Positions 1-10,184 are shown, counted from the first letter of the stretch. The stretch is DNA of 64,000 bases from Phormidium tenue FACHB-886 (GCF_014764505.1 NZ_JACXWX010000026.1:1-64000); one strand, 5' to 3'. A program made the numbers and translations. Notes: a model not told the origin generated them from the sequence alone.

Positions 1-44
1 GCGCCCCTCTCACTTAAAAATCATCCCAGAAATCAGCAACACCG
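1..44. repeat. Truncated copy of dispersed hairpin element
   Basis: Positions 2-44 match 8425-8467 at 41 of 43 bases. At the second site this is the right arm of a 27-bp hairpin plus a flanking tail containing AAATCAGCAACACC. The left arm here would lie outside the window. This is direct sequence comparison; the nature of the element (palindromic intergenic repeat, terminator or small mobile unit) is inference. Confidence 0.8.
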
Positions 45-393
45 CATTTGCCTGGCAATGAAGAAGCTTTGCCGTGACTGACCTATTTATTAGGGGTAGA
101 GCTACTGGGCAAGCATTGCTTTTGTCTCCCTCGTTAAAGCTGTTGTTGCCCTTTTTTAGGGCGATCGTCAATTGGTCGCTGCTCTTTTTTATGGGCAACG
201 ACCAATTGATAGAGCTTACTTTAGGCTTAAAAGCTCTTAATATTTCTTTGCCACGCTGACAGCGCTTAGCTAGTCTGCACTGCTGGCAATGTCCAATAAA
301 TCTATAAACTATCAGGGTTTGATTCGAGTTAGCCTTAACGTAGGAGTGCTGGAAATGACATAGTTCATGTCCTCTTGTTGCAGCTAGCGGATT
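45..393. other. Leader region of the first operon, no gene seen
   Basis: No convincing gene. It holds an 11-bp inverted repeat, TCAATTGGTCG at 168-178 and its complement at 199-209, with a 20-nt spacer containing a T run. This could be a terminator for a gene left of the window or a regulatory hairpin. No confident promoter could be placed for the gene at 394. Confidence 0.5.
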
Positions 394-2799
394 ATGAAAA
401 TTTTATTGGTAGAGGATGATTCGCTAATTGCTGAGCCCCTTGTTAAAGCTTTGGCCGATCAGCACTACACCGTGGATGTTGCAGCTGATGGTCAGGCTGG
501 ATGGGTAATGCTGGAATCTTTTACCTATGATTTGATTTTGCTAGACGTGGTGCTGCCCAAACTGGATGGTATTAGTCTGTGTCGAAGGCTGCGATCGCAG
601 GGTAACCAAACCCCGATTCTCCTATTAACCGCCCAGAATGCTAGTACCAACAAAGTGATGGGGCTAGATGCCGGGGCAGATGATTATGTCGCTAAACCGT
701 TTAATCTGCCAGAGCTGTTGGCGCGTGTCCGGGCGTTGCTCCGACGAGGTGGTGCTGCTTTACCCCCCTTGCTGGAGTGGCGAAATCTAGAACTTGATCC
801 CAGTATTTGTGAAGTTACCTGCAATCGTGAGCTGGTACGGCTGACGCCCAAGGAATATGGTCTGCTGGAGCTATTTCTCCGCAATCCGCATCGCATCTTT
901 AGCACGGGTGCGCTGATCGATCACATCTGGTCTTTTGAAGAAACCCCCACCGAGGACACCATCCGCTCTCATATCAAAGGGCTACGGCAAAAATTGAAGG
1001 CAGCAGGTGCGCTAGATGATCCGATCGAAACCGTTTATGGCATTGGTTACCGACTGAGACCTGCAGAGGAAAAGCGTAAAGAGACAAAGGCGCAGAAGAG
1101 TAAAGAGGGAAAGGGGCAAGACGAAGGCGAAGCTACAATTTCGGCGCAGACGATGGCTGGCATCAACAACGTCTGGAACCAGGTTAAAGAGACGGTTGAT
1201 CGACGGATTGCGGTGGTTGAGCAGGCCGCAGCCCTGTTGCTGCAAAATAAGCTGAGCGAGGAATTGCGGCAGCAAGCAGAACAGGAAACCCACAAATTAG
1301 CAGGATCGTTGGGCATGTTCGGCGGGGAGCAAGGCTCTCGTTTAGCCCAGGAAATCGAACCGCTTTTTCAAAAGGGGCGATCGCTAAGCCGTCCCCAGAT
1401 GCAGCGCCTCTCTAAACTCGTTGCTGCTTTGCGTCGGGAGCTGCAGCACTTAAACGATGAGTACTTAAACAATGAGCAATCAAGCAATGAACAATCAAAC
1501 AATGAGCAATCAAGCAATGGACATGCGATCGCCTTTGATGCATCCATTGATGAGCGCCCTTGGCTGCTAGTGGTCAGTCCAAATCAGTCCTTTACCGCAC
1601 AATTGCAAAAAGCGTCTTCTAGCTGGGATCTGCAAGTTCAAACGACATTTAGCCCGGTAACGGCTAGAGAGCAGATCTCCGAAGCGCATCCAGACGTCGT
1701 TCTGCTTGATTTTGCTGATGCCGCCGATACGGAAAATAACCTGATGTTGCTGTCTGAACTGAGTGCCTGTACGCCACCTGTTCCTGCCTTGGTGTTGACC
1801 GATCGGGATAGATTAATCGATCGGGTGAAGGTGACTCGGCTGGGCGGACGACGGCTCCAGCAGCCCGTCACTGCTACTCAAGTCTTAGAGGCGGTCAATC
1901 AAGTGCTGCAGCACGCCCGTCCAATGCAAGCAATGGTCATGGTTGTAGACGATGATGTGCAGGTATTAACAGCGCTCCAGCGGTTGCTGATTCCTTGGGG
2001 GCTTCATGTTTCGGTGCTTGACAATCCGCTTTTATTTCTAGATGCTCTGGAAGCAAATCCGCCGGAGCTACTCATCCTGGACATTGAAATGCCTCATGTT
2101 AGCGGTATAGAACTGTGTCAGGTGATTCGTAATGATCCCCGCTGGAGTGGATTGCCGATTCTATTTCTCACCGCTCACACTGATGCTGAAACCATGCATC
2201 AGGTTTTTGCTGCGGGTGCAGATGATTACGTCAACAAGCCAGTTGTGGGTCCAGAACTCGTGACGCGGATTCTAAATCGCTTAGAGCGCACCCACTTTCT
2301 CAAGAGCTTAGCGGAGATCGACGCACTGACCGGCGTGGCAAATCGCCGCAAGTCTACTGAAACGTTGTCTCAGTTTCTGCAGTGGTGTGACCAGTGCCAG
2401 CAGTCGTTCTGCTTGGCGCTGGTGGAGCTAGACCACCTGAAACACATCAATCAGCAGTACGGTCATGCGGCTGGAGACCAAGTGCTGACGCGATTGGGTG
2501 AGCTATTGCGGCGATCGTTCCGCAATGAAGATATTGTGGGTCGTTGGGGAGGCGGAGAATTTGTCATCGGCATGCCTGGCATGACTGAAGCGGACGCAAT
2601 GCAACGGATCCTCGATTTACAGCAAGCTTGGCAGCGATTTGAATTCGAGGCAGATGGCGCTTCGTTCCGAGTCAACCTTAGTTTGGGAGTGAGCCAGCAT
2701 CTCCAGGACGGTACAAACCTGCAGATGTTGTACCAGGCTGCCCACGCTCGATTAAGTCAAGCTAGGAATGCAATCGGGTTTGAGGGGAATCCAGGATGA
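394..2799 (+). CDS. OmpR-type hybrid response regulator: REC, winged helix, HPt, REC, REC, degenerate GGDEF
   Basis: An 801-aa multidomain response regulator. An N-terminal receiver (phospho-acceptor D51, T79, K101) is followed by an OmpR-type DNA-binding winged helix (about 125-222), an HPt domain with H300 in THKLAGSLG, a divergent receiver (about 388-505), a canonical receiver (about 514-625, D563) and a C-terminal GGDEF domain (about 640-797). The signature at 719-723 reads GGGEF instead of GG(D/E)EF, so the catalytic acidic residue is missing and cyclic-di-GMP synthesis is doubtful. Residues 359-375 are an NEQSS-type low-complexity linker encoded by 15-bp repeats. The stop overlaps the start of the hybrid kinase by 4 bp, implying translational coupling and one phosphorelay: kinase to receiver to HPt to receiver. 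Domain assignment is by motif; the signal is unknown. Confidence 0.93.
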   Translation: MKILLVEDDSLIAEPLVKALADQHYTVDVAADGQAGWVMLESFTYDLILLDVVLPKLDGISLCRRLRSQGNQTPILLLTAQNASTNKVMGLDAGADDYVAKPFNLPELLARVRALLRRGGAALPPLLEWRNLELDPSICEVTCNRELVRLTPKEYGLLELFLRNPHRIFSTGALIDHIWSFEETPTEDTIRSHIKGLRQKLKAAGALDDPIETVYGIGYRLRPAEEKRKETKAQKSKEGKGQDEGEATISAQTMAGINNVWNQVKETVDRRIAVVEQAAALLLQNKLSEELRQQAEQETHKLAGSLGMFGGEQGSRLAQEIEPLFQKGRSLSRPQMQRLSKLVAALRRELQHLNDEYLNNEQSSNEQSNNEQSSNGHAIAFDASIDERPWLLVVSPNQSFTAQLQKASSSWDLQVQTTFSPVTAREQISEAHPDVVLLDFADAADTENNLMLLSELSACTPPVPALVLTDRDRLIDRVKVTRLGGRRLQQPVTATQVLEAVNQVLQHARPMQAMVMVVDDDVQVLTALQRLLIPWGLHVSVLDNPLLFLDALEANPPELLILDIEMPHVSGIELCQVIRNDPRWSGLPILFLTAHTDAETMHQVFAAGADDYVNKPVVGPELVTRILNRLERTHFLKSLAEIDALTGVANRRKSTETLSQFLQWCDQCQQSFCLALVELDHLKHINQQYGHAAGDQVLTRLGELLRRSFRNEDIVGRWGGGEFVIGMPGMTEADAMQRILDLQQAWQRFEFEADGASFRVNLSLGVSQHLQDGTNLQMLYQAAHARLSQARNAIGFEGNPG
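1466..1519 (+). repeat. In-frame 15-bp tandem repeat
   Basis: About 3.5 copies of a 15-bp unit related to AACAATGAGCAATCA encode the [10 protein letters not shown] linker between the HPt domain and the second receiver of the regulator starting at 394. Copy changes would keep frame because the unit is 15 bp. Confidence 0.85.
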
Positions 2800-5700
2800 A
2801 AGCACCATTACCTGACAACGAACTTGCCAGACTCAATGCGCTCCAACAGTACAATATTCTAGATACTGTTCCTGAAGCTGCATTTGATGACTTGACTCGG
2901 CTGGCAGCGTTTATCTGCGGTACGCCTATTGCCTTGGTTAGCTTGATCGATGACTGTCGCCAGTGGTTCAAATCTAAACTGGGGTTAGATGCTACAGAAA
3001 CTCCCCGCGATCTGGCATTTTGCGCCCATGCCATCTTGCAGCCTGAGGATGTTTTGATTGTTCCAGATACGCTGCACGACGAGCGATTTGCTACCAATCC
3101 CCTGGTGACAGGTGAGCCTCATATTCGATTTTACGCAGGTGCGCCGTTAGTTACCTCGGATGGTTATTCTTTGGGAACCCTTTGCGTGATCGATCGGGTG
3201 CCGCAGCAGCTTACCTCCGCTCAAATTCAAGCCTTGCAAGCCTTAAGCCGTCAAGTCATTTCTCAACTAGAGCTGAGGCGTAATCTCGTTCAGGTAGAAC
3301 AAACGACCGTGGAGCTACGGCGAGCAGAGCAAATGCGCATCCAGCTTCTCGCTCAAGAACAAGCCGCCCGCAACCAGATTACAAATATCCTGGAAAGCAT
3401 CACTGATGCTTTTCTTGCCCTGGATCACGAGTGGCGGTTTACCTACCTGAATCGGCAGGCGGAGTTGTTGCTGCAGCGGAAGCGAGAAGATGTATTGGGT
3501 AAGGTTCTATGGGATGAGTTTCCAGAGGCAGTGGGTTCAACTTTCTATTGGCAGTATCACCGTGCGATTGCCGAGCAGGTCAGCGTTCAGTTTGAAGCTT
3601 TCTATCCGCCGTTTAATCATTGGTCTGAAGTGCATGCCTATCCTGCAAAAGATGGGCTATCGGTCTATTTTCGCAATATTAACCAACGGAAAGAGGTAGA
3701 GCAGACGCTACGCGAGACATTAACTTTTCAGCGAGCGATTCTAGACAGCGCAAACTACAGCATCATCTCAACCAACGTTGATGGCACAATTCTTACCTTT
3801 AATACTACAGCCGAGCAGTGGCTCGGCTATACGGCAATAGAAGTGATTGGGCAAGCGACACCCCTGCTGATTCACGATCGGCAGGAAATTGTGCAGCGAG
3901 CCCAAGTGCTATCGCAGGAGTTGGAAGAACCAATTGACCCAGGAATTGACGTGTTCACTGTCAAGGCACGCCGTGGAGAAATCGATGAGTATGAGTGGAC
4001 TTACATTCGCAAGAATGGTTCGCGCTTTCCGGTGTTACTATCAATTACTGCACTGAGGGATGCAGACGATCAGATTACGGGATTTTTAGAAATTGGCAGC
4101 GATATCACTGAACGCAAAACAATAGAGGAAGAGCGCGATCGCATCTTCAGTTCTTCTCTAGATATGCAGTGTGTTGCGGGCACCGATGGCTATTTTAAGC
4201 GTTTGAATCCTGCCTTTGAAAGAGTGCTTGGTTACACCAACGCCGAACTGACAGCGCATCCCTTTCTCTACTTTGTGCATCCTGAAGACCAAGCGGCAAC
4301 CCTTACGGTAGTCAAAGCACTGGCTGAAGGTGAGATTGTCCTTGATTTTGAAAATCGCTACTCTTGTAAAGATAGTTCGTATCGCTGGATTTCCTGGAGA
4401 GCCTTTCCCATTATTAACGAAGGGTTGCTCTATGCCATCGGTCGTGATGTGACCGAACAAAAACGGGCGCAGGAAGCATTACAAGAAAGTGAAGAACGAT
4501 TTCACCTAGCGTTCGAGAATGCCGCGATCGGAATGGCATTGGTGTCGCCAGATGGCTGTTGGCTCCAGGTGAATCGAGCTTTGTGTGAGATGCTGGGTTA
4601 CTCAGAGCCAGAACTGCTGGTCACGAACTTTCAGGCGATTACCCACCCTGATGATTTGGAGAAGGGACTCCATTATTTGCAGCAATTATTGTCTGGTGAG
4701 ATTAGCACCTTCCAGATGGAAAAGCGGTACTTGCATAAGTCGGGGCATATAGTTTGGGCGGCGTTGAGCAACTCAATGGTGCGGGATGGGCAAGATCAGC
4801 CATTGTATATGGTTACCCAAATTGAAGACATTACCGAACGCAAAGTGGCTGAAGAGCAGCTTCTAAATTTAAGTAAAGCATTAGAAAGTGCAGTTGAAGG
4901 AATTGCTCAACTAGATACGCAAGGACGCTACGTTCGAGTAAACCCTGCCTATGCTGATATGTTGGGCTACCAGCCTGAAGAGCTATTGGGAATGAAATGG
5001 CAGAAAACAGTCTATTCTGATGACGTTGCTACGATGGAGGTTGCCTATCAGCAGATGCTTCAGGTTGGCAAGGTGGAAATAGAAGCGAGAGCGATCCGCA
5101 AAGATGGAACGGCTTTCGATAAGCAAATTGTGATGGTGAAAATTTATAACCAACAACAGCGGTTTAGCGGCAGCTATTGCTTTGTTAAAGATATTAGTGA
5201 GCGACGCGAAGTTGAACGTTTGAAGGATGAATTTATTTCTGTGGTTAGCCACGAATTGAGAACTCCACTCACCTCGATCTCTGCTGCTCTGGATCTCTTA
5301 GCTGAAGGCGTTTTGCAAAACCAGCCGGAAGAAGCTCAGCAAATGTTAAGTATTGCCGCAAACAACACCGATCGACTGGTGCGCCTAATTAATGACATTC
5401 TGGACATCGAGCGGATCGAGTCGGGCAAAGTTGTCATGACGAAACAGGTCTGTAATGCTGCTGAGCTAATGAATCAATCGATTGAAGCAATCCAAGATAT
5501 TGCAGAAAGATCTGAAATTAGCCTCTCTGTTTCGCCTCTGAGTGTCCAGCTCTGGGCTGATCCCGATCGAATTATTCAAGTCTTGACCAACCTACTCAGT
5601 AATGCGATCAAATTCTCCCCGTCAGGCAGCACAATTCAGCTGAGTGCAGAATTGGTCAGAAGCGAGGAGTTAGAAGCTGACGGAATCAAAAATCCCGAAA

Positions 5701-6821
5701 ACCAGCAGTCAACCCACATTCTCCTATTCAAAGTTGCCGACCAAGGACGCGGCATTCCATCGGACAAGCTAGAATCCATCTTTGAGCGTTTTCAGCAAGT
5801 CGATGCCTCAGATTCACGTCGCAAAGGCGGCACCGGCTTAGGATTAGCCATCTGTCGCAGCCTCCTTCAGCAGCACGAAGGACAAATTTGGGTAGAGAGT
5901 ACCTTAGGGGTAGGCAGTACGTTCTACTTCACCTTACCCCTCCTCAATGCGCTTGAGAACGCCCCGTTGCCAATTTTGGATTCTGAATTATTAAATGATT
6001 CAGCGCTGGATTTAGAACCCGAAGCTAGATCTTCCTTGATTTTGACTTGTGACGATGATGCTTCGATCCGCCAAGTGGTGCGGGCTATGCTGGAACGGCA
6101 AGGCTATCAAGTGTTGGCGGTTGCTTCGGGACAGGAAGCCATAGAACAAGCGGTTGCTCACCATCCGGATGCGATTCTGCTCAATCTAATGATGCCTAGT
6201 ATGAATGGTTGGGAAACGTTAGCGGTTTTGAAACAGCATCCTGAAACGCAAACGATTCCTGTGATTATTCTGAGTGGGCTGTTGCCCGATGCTAGAGAGG
6301 CACCCTATGCCGGGATTAGCAATTGGGTTGTGAAACCGCCAGAACCCAAAGTGCTGCGGCAAGCGCTGGAGCGAGCCTTGGACAACCATAACCAGCCTTT
6401 GAAAGTTTTGCTCATTGAAGATGATATAGATTTGGCACAGGTTCTCACAGCTCTGATTTCTCGCCATCAAATCGAGACGTTTCACGCCCAAACTGGACGA
6501 GACGCGATTCAGTTAAGCCAGCAGGTGATTCCTGATTTGCTCGTACTTGACTTGGGGCTACCCGCCGATGATGGTTTTGCTGTTGTAGACTGGCTGCGAC
6601 AGCATAACAAGCTCTGCCGGGTGCCGCTAGTTATTTATACTGCCCGTGATCTCAATGACCACGAGCGCGAACGGCTAAGGCTGGGGCAAACGCTATTTCT
6701 AACCAAAGGGCGGATTACCCCACAAGAATTTGAGCAGCTAGTGATCAACCTGCTCAACCGAATGATTCGAGGTAAGACAGGAGACAGTCTCGATGACCAC
6801 CAGACGCATTCTGATCATTGA
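2796..6821 (+). CDS. Hybrid sensor histidine kinase: GAF, five PAS, HisKA, HATPase, two receivers
   Basis: A 1341-aa protein that starts inside the stop of the preceding regulator (ATGA overlap). It has an N-terminal GAF domain (about 1-165; [12 protein letters not shown] start typical of this family), about five PAS/PAC units (about 195-815), a HisKA dimerisation domain with H819 in VVSHELRTP, an HATPase (about 930-1055; N, G1 and G2 boxes present) and two C-terminal receivers. The first receiver has Asn at position 1130 where the phosphorylated Asp should be (LLNLMMP); the second keeps D1252. No transmembrane segment is apparent, so it is probably a soluble sensor. The last 29 bp overlap the next regulator gene. 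The same GAF head recurs in the kinases at 15515 and 62140. Confidence 0.94.
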   Translation: MKAPLPDNELARLNALQQYNILDTVPEAAFDDLTRLAAFICGTPIALVSLIDDCRQWFKSKLGLDATETPRDLAFCAHAILQPEDVLIVPDTLHDERFATNPLVTGEPHIRFYAGAPLVTSDGYSLGTLCVIDRVPQQLTSAQIQALQALSRQVISQLELRRNLVQVEQTTVELRRAEQMRIQLLAQEQAARNQITNILESITDAFLALDHEWRFTYLNRQAELLLQRKREDVLGKVLWDEFPEAVGSTFYWQYHRAIAEQVSVQFEAFYPPFNHWSEVHAYPAKDGLSVYFRNINQRKEVEQTLRETLTFQRAILDSANYSIISTNVDGTILTFNTTAEQWLGYTAIEVIGQATPLLIHDRQEIVQRAQVLSQELEEPIDPGIDVFTVKARRGEIDEYEWTYIRKNGSRFPVLLSITALRDADDQITGFLEIGSDITERKTIEEERDRIFSSSLDMQCVAGTDGYFKRLNPAFERVLGYTNAELTAHPFLYFVHPEDQAATLTVVKALAEGEIVLDFENRYSCKDSSYRWISWRAFPIINEGLLYAIGRDVTEQKRAQEALQESEERFHLAFENAAIGMALVSPDGCWLQVNRALCEMLGYSEPELLVTNFQAITHPDDLEKGLHYLQQLLSGEISTFQMEKRYLHKSGHIVWAALSNSMVRDGQDQPLYMVTQIEDITERKVAEEQLLNLSKALESAVEGIAQLDTQGRYVRVNPAYADMLGYQPEELLGMKWQKTVYSDDVATMEVAYQQMLQVGKVEIEARAIRKDGTAFDKQIVMVKIYNQQQRFSGSYCFVKDISERREVERLKDEFISVVSHELRTPLTSISAALDLLAEGVLQNQPEEAQQMLSIAANNTDRLVRLINDILDIERIESGKVVMTKQVCNAAELMNQSIEAIQDIAERSEISLSVSPLSVQLWADPDRIIQVLTNLLSNAIKFSPSGSTIQLSAELVRSEELEADGIKNPENQQSTHILLFKVADQGRGIPSDKLESIFERFQQVDASDSRRKGGTGLGLAICRSLLQQHEGQIWVESTLGVGSTFYFTLPLLNALENAPLPILDSELLNDSALDLEPEARSSLILTCDDDASIRQVVRAMLERQGYQVLAVASGQEAIEQAVAHHPDAILLNLMMPSMNGWETLAVLKQHPETQTIPVIILSGLLPDAREAPYAGISNWVVKPPEPKVLRQALERALDNHNQPLKVLLIEDDIDLAQVLTALISRHQIETFHAQTGRDAIQLSQQVIPDLLVLDLGLPADDGFAVVDWLRQHNKLCRVPLVIYTARDLNDHERERLRLGQTLFLTKGRITPQEFEQLVINLLNRMIRGKTGDSLDDHQTHSDH

Positions 6822-7170
6822 TGATGAATATGACATCCGGGCAGTGGCTCAACTCACCTTGAAGACCGTTGGCGGCTGGGAGGTATCGACTGCATCTTCA
6901 GGAAATGAAGGATTGGCAAAAGCAGCCGATGAGCAGCCCGATGTGATCTTGCTCGATGTGATGATGCCTGAGATGGATGGGATCGAAACCATTCGGGCGC
7001 TGCAAGCAAACCCAGTCACTCAACCTATTCCAGTGATTTTGATGACAGCGAAGGTACAGGCAGCAGAGCAGCGCCGGTTTGCAGAGCTGGATGCAGCAGG
7101 AATTATCACGAAGCCCTTTAAGGCAATGAAGCTTCCAGAGCAGATCGCCAAGATACTGGGCTGGAGTTAG
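6793..7170 (+). CDS. Single-domain response regulator (CheY-like)
   Basis: A 125-aa stand-alone receiver with ILIIDDEYD at the start, phospho-acceptor D55 in [14 protein letters not shown] in LMTAK and K in ITKPF. It has no output domain, so it probably shuttles phosphate or acts by protein contact. It overlaps the end of the 1341-aa hybrid kinase by 29 bp in another frame, making it the third gene of a translationally coupled operon and the likely partner of that kinase. Confidence 0.95.
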   Translation: MTTRRILIIDDEYDIRAVAQLTLKTVGGWEVSTASSGNEGLAKAADEQPDVILLDVMMPEMDGIETIRALQANPVTQPIPVILMTAKVQAAEQRRFAELDAAGIITKPFKAMKLPEQIAKILGWS

Positions 7171-7171
7171 G

Positions 7172-7206
7172 GGTAGATGACAAAAGGTAGACGACAAAAG
7201 GTAGAC
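7172..7206. repeat. 14-bp tandem repeat
   Basis: Two full copies and a partial third of GGTAGA(T/C)GACAAAA follow the stop codon of the response regulator. Function unknown. Confidence 0.7.
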
Positions 7207-7329
7207 ATCTATCAGCTTAATTCTCTATCTACACAAGTTCTGCATTTTTCACATCTAACTTAGAAGCTAGTCGAGAGTGGAAGCGAAACTATCACCTTTG
7301 CATCTACCCTTAGGCTGATTGTTTCGCTG

Positions 7330-7638
7330 ATGGCTTTACTGCCTGACTCCACTGTGAACCCCCTACCTATTCGTCACCCTAGTGCCTTCCTCCACTCAAT
7401 ACGGCAACGGCTGGAATCGATCGAGATTTGCGATCGGCAAATTGCACGGTCGCTCTGCAAAATCATTCCAGCTCGTTGTCCATTTGAGCGGCAGATCAAA
7501 CTGTTCAACTATACCCTGGTTCGCATTCCGCCCCTTTGCAAATTAAATCCTTTCTACGACCAAATTGTGAATCTTCGCTTCAAATCTCTAGTTTATCTAG
7601 CAGATCAGTGTGGCGAGGATGTAACGCTTTATTATTAA
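7330..7638 (+). CDS. Mo-dependent nitrogenase C-terminal-domain-like small protein
   Basis: A 102-aa protein resembling the cyanobacterial family annotated as Mo-dependent nitrogenase, C-terminal (Mo-nitro_C). Matching features from memory are the IEICDRQIARSLCKIIPA stretch, the CPFERQIKLF block, the IPPLCKLNPFYDQ block and the C-terminal YLADQCGED. Despite the family name these short proteins occur in cyanobacteria outside nif clusters and their role is unknown; no nif gene is near. There is no strong ribosome-binding site before the ATG. It lies 160 bp after the phosphorelay operon and 42 bp before the NYN-domain gene. Confidence 0.75.
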   Translation: MALLPDSTVNPLPIRHPSAFLHSIRQRLESIEICDRQIARSLCKIIPARCPFERQIKLFNYTLVRIPPLCKLNPFYDQIVNLRFKSLVYLADQCGEDVTLYY

Positions 7639-7680
7639 TTCACTTCGCTGGGAAAATTCTTCCCCAAAATTGAGGCACTC

Positions 7681-8346
7681 ATGGCGAAAGTTCATCCGCG
7701 CGAAGCAGCTCCAGAGACGCTCCTCCAAAAGCCATGCTATCTAGAACATTTAACAAAAGCCGATAAAAACAATCCGATTAAAATGTTGCAGAATCATGAG
7801 TCAGACAACGCTCGTCTAGATTGCAATCGAGTTGCGATCTTTGTTGATGGTTCAAACTTGTTTTATGCTGCCTTGCAGCTTGGAATTGAGATTGACTACA
7901 CCAAGTTGCTGTGTCATTTAACTACGAACGCTCGACTACTACGGGCTTTTTTCTACACAGGCGTCGATCGTACCAACGAAAAGCAACAGGGATTCTTGCT
8001 TTGGATGCGTCGCAATGGCTATCGGGTGATCACAAAAGATCTGATTCAATTGCCGGATGGCTCCAAAAAAGCGAACCTGGATGTAGAGATTGCGGTAGAT
8101 ATGTTGACTTTGGCTAACCACATTGATACTGCCATCTTAGTCAGCGGCGATGGCGATCTAGCCTATGCTGTCAACGCCATTGCCTATCGGGGGGTTCGTG
8201 TTGCGGTCGTTAGCTTGCGTTCTATGACGAGTGACAGCCTGATCAATGTTGCTGACTACTATGTTGATCTCGACACCATCAAAGAGAACATTCAAAAGCC
8301 TGCGAACTCTGGCTATACAGACTGCATAGCGATGTCGCAAAGATGA
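7681..8346 (+). CDS. LabA-like NYN-domain protein (DUF88)
   Basis: A 221-aa protein with an NYN/PIN-like nuclease fold from about residue 50: VAIFVDGSNLFYA at the start, LDVEIAVDMLTLA and LVSGDGDLAYAVN in the middle, each carrying conserved acidic metal-ligand residues, and VVSLRSMTSDSLINVADYYVDL near the end. Cyanobacterial LabA proteins of this family act in circadian output; the family also includes RNases. The first ATG is preceded by GAGG at a suitable distance, so it is preferred although the first 45 residues are poorly conserved; an internal ATG at 7783 lacks a ribosome-binding site. A large hairpin follows at 8394. Confidence 0.85.
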   Translation: MAKVHPREAAPETLLQKPCYLEHLTKADKNNPIKMLQNHESDNARLDCNRVAIFVDGSNLFYAALQLGIEIDYTKLLCHLTTNARLLRAFFYTGVDRTNEKQQGFLLWMRRNGYRVITKDLIQLPDGSKKANLDVEIAVDMLTLANHIDTAILVSGDGDLAYAVNAIAYRGVRVAVVSLRSMTSDSLINVADYYVDLDTIKENIQKPANSGYTDCIAMSQR

Positions 8347-8393
8347 ACACTTTCTACAGTGTAGAAGGGGTAGCTTGTGGCATTGCTTAACAG

Positions 8394-8467
8394 GGGGATG
8401 ATTTTTGAGTAAGAGGGGCGCTCCCGCCCCTCTTACTTAAAAATCATCCCCGAAATCAGCAACACCG
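8394..8467. repeat. 27-bp perfect-class hairpin element plus conserved tail
   Basis: Left arm 8394-8420 pairs with right arm 8425-8451 over 27 bp with a 4-nt loop; the only non-Watson-Crick pair is a G-T at 8407/8438. The right arm and the tail up to 8467 are repeated at 2-44. It lies between two convergent genes and may terminate both, but two copies with the same flank suggest a dispersed repeat rather than an ordinary terminator. Confidence 0.88.
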
Positions 8468-8545
8468 AAATGACATCAGGGCAGATTCGTGTCATCAGAC
8501 GAGTTTTATCACTGAGCACTTCTAGCTATTCAGAAGGATGCAGCT

Positions 8546-8782
8546 TTAACTCTCTGAGTTCTCAACGATCGCGTCGTCAATTTCTTCTGTATTTTGAGCA
8601 TAGTAGGTGCGGGCAGCTTTCAAGTCATCCCGGGTCAGCTGTGGGTAGTCGCTAAGCAAGTTTGCGTCTGAGCATCCCTGCGCCTGTAAAGCAATCAATT
8701 GCCAAACGGGCACTTGCGTCCGACCGATGCAAGCGGCTCCATTGCAGATTCCAGGGGTCTTTCTGATTTTTGTCGTTGCCAT
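8546..8782 (-). CDS. DUF433 family antitoxin-like protein, orphan
   Basis: A 78-aa protein with the DUF433 pattern: IRKTPGICNGAACIGRTQVP, then PVWQLIALQAQGCSDANLL, then SDYPQLTRDDLKAARTYYA. Members are usually small DNA-binding antitoxin-like proteins encoded just upstream of a PIN-like DUF5615 partner. Here the downstream side (8347-8545) holds only the hairpin element, so no partner is present. The C-terminal end EEIDDAIVENSES is intact, so the gene itself looks complete. Function inferred from family only. Confidence 0.8.
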   Translation of the reverse strand: MATTKIRKTPGICNGAACIGRTQVPVWQLIALQAQGCSDANLLSDYPQLTRDDLKAARTYYAQNTEEIDDAIVENSES

Positions 8783-9360
8783 ATCTTATTTCAGCAGTGT
8801 TGTACTTTGACAGTTTTTGAGTAGGAATGAGTAGAGCGATTGGGTTCATGTGTGAACTTGAAGCTCATGGCTCAAGCAAAGGTTGAGCAATTTGGGGCCT
8901 CAAGTAGCAGTTTTACCGGTTGCAGTTCATCGTGATAGAGAGAATCAGACCTCTTTGATCGTGCCACAGCAGATTAGTAATGGGTATAGAAAATAGGGTG
9001 TGCAGCTTCTTCAACAAGTAATGGAACAAGCTGCTGTCGCGTTTTTTGATAACCAGGCTCTTAAGCAAGCTTGGTAAAGACGGACGCGATCGCTCATTTT
9101 CCTCATATAACAATCCTAAATGGTTTGTCAGAGGTGAGGCAGGCGAGGTTCGCCTCACCTCTGACAAACCATTTCATAGCTCAAATAGCGCTATGTGAGC
9201 TTTGGATCTCAGACTGTTTAAGAACCCGAATCACCAAAAGAGCGTAAGAGTCCTCTTTAATTGTCACTGCATAACATGGCAACACTAGAGCGACAATTCA
9301 ATACTATTACGGGCGAAAAGGACTCACTGAAAAGCAGAAGTTAACCCTGAAAGAGTCACG
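8783..9360. other. Gene-poor region with a long hairpin
   Basis: No gene is supported. The stretch carries the 23-bp hairpin at 9118-9174 and a near-palindrome at 9178-9201 around TAGCGCTA. A reading frame on the minus strand at 8913-9167 runs through the hairpin and shows no family features. The missing N-terminus of the downstream methyltransferase remnant is not recognisable here. Confidence 0.6.
9118..9201. repeat. 23-bp perfect hairpin followed by TAGCGCTA palindrome
   Basis: Arms 9118-9140 and 9152-9174 are perfect reverse complements over 23 bp, with an 11-nt loop. It has no T-tract on either side. Four bases later comes a 24-bp near-palindrome at 9178-9201 centred on TAGCGCTA, a motif also found next to the hairpins at 21232 and 32887. 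Confidence 0.85.
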
Positions 9361-9892
9361 ATGGCAGCCGCTTTTCCCAACAGCCGCTTCACCGACTATG
9401 ACTTCTCTGGAGAGGCAGTTGCCAATGCCAATGCGGATACTCAACTGCGAAAACTGGGCAACATCGAGTTTCAGGTCAAGGATGCAGCAACACTCGATGA
9501 GTGCGATCGCTACGATTTGATTACTACATTCGATACGGTTCACGATCAGGCAAAGCCGGATGTGATGCTGCAAAACATTTATCATACCCTGCATCCGGAT
9601 GGCGTTTATCTGATGCAAGACATCCACGCCGCAACAGGTGTGAGGGGCAATCTCGATCGCTTGATTACCCCTCTGCTCTACACTATTTCGTATGCACTGC
9701 ATGAGCGTTTCGCTTGCCTATGGTGGTATGGGGCTAGGCGCAATCTGGGGCAAAGAAAAAGCGCTGGAGCTGCTGGCTAACGCAGGCTTTAAGCAAGTTG
9801 AAATTAAGCAGCTATCGCATGATTTTCAGAACGACTATTACATCGTTCGCAAACAGTATTCGCAAACAGTAATTGAAGGAGAAATTGCATAG
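9361..9892 (+). pseudogene. Class I SAM-dependent methyltransferase remnant, truncated and frameshifted
   Basis: Two adjacent frames together read as the middle and end of a class I methyltransferase. Frame one (from 9361) has AAAFPNSRFTDYDFSGEAV, FQVKDAATL, YDLITTFDTVHD and LHPDGVYLMQD. The second frame (about 9692-9892) continues with [12 protein letters not shown], a glycine-rich stretch and [14 protein letters not shown]. The shift sits near 9690. The N-terminal part with the SAM-binding glycine loop is missing. It is therefore a decayed gene. Homology is recognised from the family pattern only. Confidence 0.8.
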
Positions 9893-9899
9893 TTCCCCT

Positions 9900-10142
9900 C
9901 ACACTATCCCTTTGAATTTTCTACGATGCTACTTCGATCAAGGTCTAATCCTGTCCTACGGCTTCAACTATGTAGAGACACTGCGATCACTTCAGCAGGC
10001 AGCCCAACTCGATCCTAACTGCGCCATCTCCTACTGGCGCACGGCGTATGTGCTTATTATTGAGCCTTCGCTCTGCACATTTGCCAACAGGAAACTCTGT
10101 CTGAAGGTAGATAGACATCGCGCCCTATTTCACCAAAAGTGA
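9900..10142 (+). pseudogene. Fragment of a TPR-type protein
   Basis: The frame reads YFDQGLILSYGFNYVET, then LRSLQQAAQLDPNCAISYW, which resembles the N-terminal unit of a bacterial tetratricopeptide protein family (FDQGL, YGFN, AxxLDPNCA). After residue ALAYV-like sequence the similarity stops and the frame ends at 10142, so only about 50 of several hundred expected residues remain. It follows the methyltransferase remnant directly, marking this as a decayed tract. Confidence 0.6.
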
Positions 10143-10167
10143 CAAGTATAAAGAGCTTTATACTTGT
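10142..10167 (+). promoter_or_regulatory. 26-bp palindrome upstream of the XRE gene, candidate operator
   Basis: ACAAGTATAAAG (10142-10153) is followed by AG and then its exact reverse complement (10156-10167). The palindrome ends 17 nt before the GTG start at 10185. Such a site immediately before a helix-turn-helix gene is typical of autoregulation; binding itself is inference. Confidence 0.65.
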
Positions 10168-10184
10168 GCCGTGAGGCTTTTAAA

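Noticed and set aside
7330..7638. Evidence for a nitrogen-fixation cluster
   Set aside because: The family name mentions nitrogenase, but no nifHDK, nifB or related gene occurs in the window.
8913..9167. 84-codon frame through the 23-bp hairpin
   Set aside because: Its start is made by the hairpin arm and the rest has no recognisable pattern.
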